The position numbers and the translations under genes are program-made. From Emergomyces orientalis (lineage: Eukaryota; Ascomycota; Eurotiomycetes; Onygenales; Ajellomycetaceae), in NCBI GenBank assembly GCA_002110485.1, contig MOWL01000069.1, positions 310,001-374,000 of the forward strand: 64,000 nucleotides of DNA, written 5' to 3'. A model generated the notes under the pieces. It ran no database searches, had not been told where the DNA came from, and saw nothing but the letters and a program-made list of their open reading frames with translations. The number at the start of each line of letters is the position of its first letter. The first letter of the stretch is position 1. Shown one piece after another: positions 59,601-64,000 of the stretch.

Positions 59601-61093
59601 GTACCAGGCCATATAACTGTGTAAATATACCCCTTTAGCAAGAGCGAAATTTGTGATACTTCGTGATTGAAAGAAAACATGCTTTCATCACTACCACTCT
59701 ATTCCAAGTGGCTTGAAGGTTGCTGTTCAATATAATATGAGCCCAACACGTATGTAGGTATTAGTCACACTAGAACAAGAAGGAAAATTCCACCTCTGAA
59801 TTTGTAAACATTCCTGTTCACGAAACACGAGTGTAGAGAAAAAGCAATTACGAATGACGTAGTGGAGAGGTCGGATTTCATATCATGCACGAGAATTTGA
59901 CCAGATACGCGTAAATTACGTAGGGATTTCTGCGCCAAGCCACAAAACTCAGCAAATTCTGTTGGAGAATCCCAACCAACGTATTTAAAAATGGTACAGC
60001 GCCTGTATTATATGTCATTTGGCCCATAAATTCTCGACGACAATCGTCACATCGGCGGTTCATATCGCAAACCACATCAAACGCTGAATTAATGGCCAAA
60101 TAAAAACCCCGCCTCTCCCCAAATCATCATTATTAAACTCGGCTGCATCTTTACGTCGTCGACCACGCCATATATCTTCTCTGCCTATATCAACCCGCGA
60201 CCCGCCCCGTACGCTGATCCTGACCGAACCTCAATCTCGATATTTACATCGCGCCCACCCGAAACGTAACTCAGCTACCGGGAAGCATCCGTCTCCCTGG
60301 GAGCCAGACCTATCTGCTCTCTGGAAGCATATTCAGCACTGTGTTTGAAGATCAAAGTGAATGGCGACTGCTTGTATCTTCACAAACAACCTAGACGACG
60401 TTCTCTTATCACATTCCCATTCCAAGAGGCCTGGAGCTGCTCGCCCAGACGATTGAGACACTGGACTCAAAAAAATTGCAGCTGGATGAAAGAAAAGAAA
60501 AGATATAGGGTTTTTTTTTCTTTTCAGAAGTCAAAGTGAATTTCCCTTTATCAAAGTCAGCATTTAGTGTCTTTTGAAAACATTCACAGGATAACATCAG
60601 CATTCACAATCTCAATCTTAATTTCACATTTAATCAATCAAATCATGCAAATGAATATGTATTGCAACTTGACCTTGTCTGGTCCAGTTGTCTTTCTGTA
60701 AATGTTGCTGTGTTATCAGTTCTTGAAAATGCCTTCTCAACCTGTTGGGGGAAGTCCCCACTGGCATAATTCACCTTCTCAAATTTCTGATATACTTCAC
60801 TCATCCCCAGCCGTTCTGTTTCTCAAAGCACCCCTCGCCTATTTGTTATCTCATTGTTATTCTGCATAGTATTGGCCTTTATTTGTATAGGTGTCTGGCA
60901 TTATACTGTCATTGCTGTGCCATCCGTCCTTTCGTTTCTGCCGCTCTTCCTCGTTATTATCGCAAATTGCTATTTAGACGCTTTATTTTTACGGCAGAAA
61001 AGCAAGACGCGGGTTTGAAGTCAGACATTCCTTCTTCAAATACGAAAATTACCAGGGGCTTATCGCAATCCCTCTGTCGATTCGCTATCCAAT
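56613..61093. other. 4.5-kb divergent intergenic interval
   Basis: Upstream of wetA (minus) and of the acidic unknown gene (plus). It contains pyrimidine tracts with a repeated CCCCTCAACCT (58714-58740), an alternating ATG/TAC-rich palindromic patch (about 58878-58917) and a small broken coding-like frame (60361-60508). No intact gene recognised. Confidence 0.5.
60361..60508 (+). other. Small coding-like frame pair, possibly a broken mini-gene
   Basis: ATG at 60361 starts MATACIFTNNLDDVLLSHSHSK in one frame, which stops at 60454-60456. The next frame, from about 60428, reads GLELLAQTIETLDSKKLQLD to a TAG at 60506-60508, an ideal heptad-like helix. A 1-nt shift would fuse them to about 48 residues. 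It could be a frameshifted small coiled-coil gene or chance. Confidence 0.2.
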
Positions 61094-62400
61094 ATGGCCA
61101 AGCTTCGAAGCAATCAAGTGTTTGCTGAGACTATGGCTGCCTGTGTCTCCCCCGCGACTGTCGTTCAATGCACGTCCGAAATCATGTTCCAATCCACAGA
61201 TTGGATGGCCTCTTCTGCCACCCACAAAATGAAACAGCATGTCTGTGGAGGTGCTCATTTACTTGATACCATCGATGTCAAAACGTTGGTTCCCGTTGAT
61301 CGCGCGTATAGAGTTCCAGTGCTAGCCGAACCCTCGACCGATGATGCCTCTACAGTCCCTGAAAGCCCCGCCGCATCCTCCCCGGCGTCTGATATGATTG
61401 ATATTGATACCACCTCGTCTTCGTCATGCTCGTCTCAAACGCCAGTCACCAACCTCAAACCCATTTTAAAAAACCCGATAGAACCACGAAGTCCACAAAG
61501 ATTTAAACCGATGGAATATGACTTGGACGACAACATAGAGTATAATGCTGATTCTGATCTGGACGGAGACGAGGATGAGGAGGATGATGTTAGTGGGGAT
61601 GACGAAACTGGAACCAAAGACTCCGATTGGCCTGATGACTATGATGAATATGAAGATAATGAATGTAAGATGAGTACTAAAAGCGATTGCCCAAGACTTG
61701 AAAAGCTGCTAACGTCATTTCAATGAAAGCAGATTCGGACGAGGAAGGTTCCTTCGTTTGTTTTGTCAATTCAGTTCGCTTCAGCGCTAAGGACGATGTT
61801 TGCATCATCCCCAGCAGAGATGAAACTGGGGACGACCCTGCAGAACCTGAAATGACGTTCCACGAGCAAGCTCATCGCATGCAAAGCTCGAAACGCGTAC
61901 CATTTGAACCATACACTGTCAATAGGAAAGACTATGACCTCAATGAACATAGCCCTGACGTTATCGATCTTGACAAGCAGCTTTTCATGGCTTATGTCAA
62001 CGGTATTCGTAACATGAATGCCGAGGACTACCAGCCAATTGTCCTGTCTCGCACTCTGAACGCTGCTCCATGCAACATTGGCGTTCTCCCCACCACGGAA
62101 CACCAAGTGAACTCATATCTTGACCGCGTCGTGGATTCACTTCTCGGGTTCTTCCCATATTTATTTGGGAAGGATGAATATAACCACCTACTGGACGTCG
62201 CCGAAGTAGTAACTTCGTTCGATGATTACAACAATGTCCTTTATAAACCAGAGTCAAGATTATTCCAACAAGTAATCACGCACCAATTAGAGAGAAAGCT
62301 GGCTGATACCGTCGTCATCCTTGAAAACGATATTCTCGGCTGGGTTGCTGGAGAACTCATTGAGCCCCTGGGACGACACGCGTCGTTCCGCTGGGGATAG
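61094..62400 (+). CDS. Conserved hypothetical acidic protein, about 413 aa
   Basis: Exon 1 is 61094-61664 and exon 2 starts at 61730 or 61733 (AAGCAG tandem acceptor, both in frame) and ends at TAG 62400. The intron has a clear CTGCTAAC branch point. I do not recognise the family. Visible parts: an N-terminus with several Cys and Met, a Ser/Pro stretch (PESPAASSPAS), a basic-Pro segment ILKNPIEPRSPQRFKPMEYD, a very acidic run (DSDLDGDEDEEDDVSGDDE), and a folded-looking C-terminal half with LDKQLFMAYVNGIRNMN and LDRVVDSLLGFFPYLFG. No signal peptide or membrane helix. The acidic tract suggests a nuclear or scaffold role, but that is inference. Confidence 0.78.
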
Positions 62401-64000
62401 CATCGTTTGAGCTGATTCCCGTTTTCCTTTCCTATTCCACTTCTGTCGTTTTCTGCGCCCCCTTTTTTTTTAATTTTTTATCTCTCTCTTTTGTCTTCGC
62501 TCGGTTCTTTACCATCTTTTCCTGTCCATGAGCTTTCCAAAAATTGTTTCTTGTAAGGGCGTTTCAAGGGAGCAAACAAAAAAGAAGAGATGGATACTAC
62601 GTTCAAAGGATAGACAAAACCCAAAGAGAGTTTTCGGGACACAACGATTAAAAGCATATTACACATTAGAAAATTGCCCTCCTCTGGGAAGTTTCTGCCC
62701 TCCTTCATGCTGGATAGGACTGTCACTTCTAGCCTTGTTTCATTTTTTTCGGGCGTTTTCCTGTTAGTTCGTACTTTTGTCTGAATATAGATGAATTTGT
62801 TTAGATTCAATTTCCTTGTCAAATCAACTGTTTTAATGCGATAGTTAGGGTTAACCTTGGTAATTTTAAAAGCTTAACCCCCTGATCCTGCTGTCAAAAG
62901 GCAAATTGCCCTTTGCGCGCCCAAGCACTCCGTACGTTGAATGAGAACTCAATTCCAGATTCAAAAAGACTTCTTAATTTATAAGACTTAGCCTATACTG
63001 AATTACAGCACAAAAGTTCTCATCTAAAGTCCAACCCAACCTCCTCAGCTACCTAAGTATTAATCTCAGCTCGCATTTTCCACTAATCAATATACGGACA
63101 TCCTTGTCCTTGTCCGTTTAATGTATCCCGGAGAACCGGCTCCAGCAGAATTACGGAATTCTGCACTGCACGATAAGGCATCCATATTGACGGACAGGGG
63201 AGCTTTTCCAATGCATGTAGGTAGGTATGTACGTCTGGAGGATCAACCAACAAACTGTTCGACTAGCACATGGGGCTGAGAATCATCAAACAACAAAGGA
63301 ACTAATGCCATCGCAGAAAATGCACAATTTTATCTTCAGAAAAAGCCACCTGGAAATTGCAGGATGTTGCAAGGGTTACAACGGCCGCTTGTTTTAGTGC
63401 ATTATTGGGTTTCGATAAGGAAACACTTGATCTTCCTCTTTTTATGTAGATCTATCTGTTGGAGTGAGGATTTGAATAATAATCAAAGCAACAGCGGGGT
63501 GGAGGGTTGAATGAAAGGGGGGGAAAGAAATAATACTTAAAATTTGGAGGATATGGTTCAGCCAAGTTCGTCTTTTACATCTTCGTAACTTGGTTGGCTC
63601 AAGTCATGCGGGACAATTCTTCTTCGGTGGCGTGTTTCTCTTTATTTTGTGTCTTTACCCCGTTTATCCTTCTTTCTATATCATATGGGCATTGGCCCCC
63701 AAGTTAACACTGCTGGAAAATGAATACCTGGTTCAGGCGCCCATTGCAGGCGAACGGTGTTTGAACCATTGGCCTTCACAAGTTGACATCTCTCTGGCCA
63801 GATTTGCCTCGTGCGAAAGCCAGAGATGCTGGTGGCCTGACCAAGTTGGACGTTTATTAGACTGACATGTCTAAAACTGATGCTTCTCAAGGTTGAGAAA
63901 TGGTTGCGCACGTTGACACAATATCTCGCGGGGGCCAATATCAAAATGATCACCCGGTGCCGGTGGTGATTAAAGGGCTTTTGACCAAATCCGTTGTCGT
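62401..64000. other. 3' flank and intergenic DNA to window end
   Basis: T-rich 3' UTR of the acidic unknown, then 1.2 kb with only short, featureless open frames. No gene recognised. Confidence 0.5.

Noticed and set aside
63590..63953. Open frames of 90-91 codons on both strands near the window end
   Set aside because: Overlapping opposite frames without motifs or splice extension; most likely chance.
1..64000. CRISPR arrays, phage or bacterial operons
   Set aside because: No regularly spaced repeats; introns and gene content are eukaryotic throughout.

Overview
The window looks like nuclear DNA of a filamentous ascomycete. Genes are split by short introns of about 35-260 bp with GTRAGT-type donors, CTAAC-like branch points and YAG acceptors. 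It carries a WetA conidiation regulator, which is confined to filamentous ascomycetes, and its U1-C, ORM and HAS1 proteins read like those of Eurotiomycetes. The U1-C and ORM sequences most resemble Onygenales (dimorphic-fungus relatives); that placement is recall-based inference. Gene density is low, about one gene per 3.5 kb, with gene-poor gaps up to 5 kb.

Layout. 1-277: 5' end of a Par32-like (DUF3602) gene on the minus strand. 3155-4397: U1 snRNP protein U1-C, whose first exon lacks a usable donor. 5079-5163: intron-containing tRNA-Asp(GTC). 6240-8677: FLC/TRP-like channel (minus). 12074-14295: HAS1 DEAD-box helicase. 15209-16225: decayed MpaB/DUF2236-type oxygenase pseudogene. 21233-26371: 1665-residue disordered Ser/Arg-rich protein. 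28170-28936: ORM sphingolipid regulator (minus). 29945-32032: AIR1/2-like five-zinc-knuckle protein. 32443-33713: HAD phosphatase (minus), divergent from a 563-residue conserved unknown at 34066-35832. 35987-36823: second unknown with an unresolved N-terminus.

38.1-46.7 kb looks accessory: a possible transporter relic, an old yellow enzyme, a short-chain dehydrogenase and a secreted TAP-like peptidase. It has no backbone synthase or transcription factor, so I do not call it a metabolite cluster. 49891-51930: calponin-type actin-binding protein (minus), divergent from the complex I assembly factor NDUFAF2 (52405-53168). 53.6-54.6 kb is an AT-rich, CpG-depleted island. 54954-56612: wetA (minus). 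61094-62400: acidic conserved unknown.

The recognised genes serve housekeeping (splicing, ribosome biogenesis, RNA surveillance, tRNA, complex I assembly, sphingolipid control), cytoskeleton and development. They do not form one pathway. Exon joins were worked out by hand from frame, splice consensus and family conservation, and have no transcript support.
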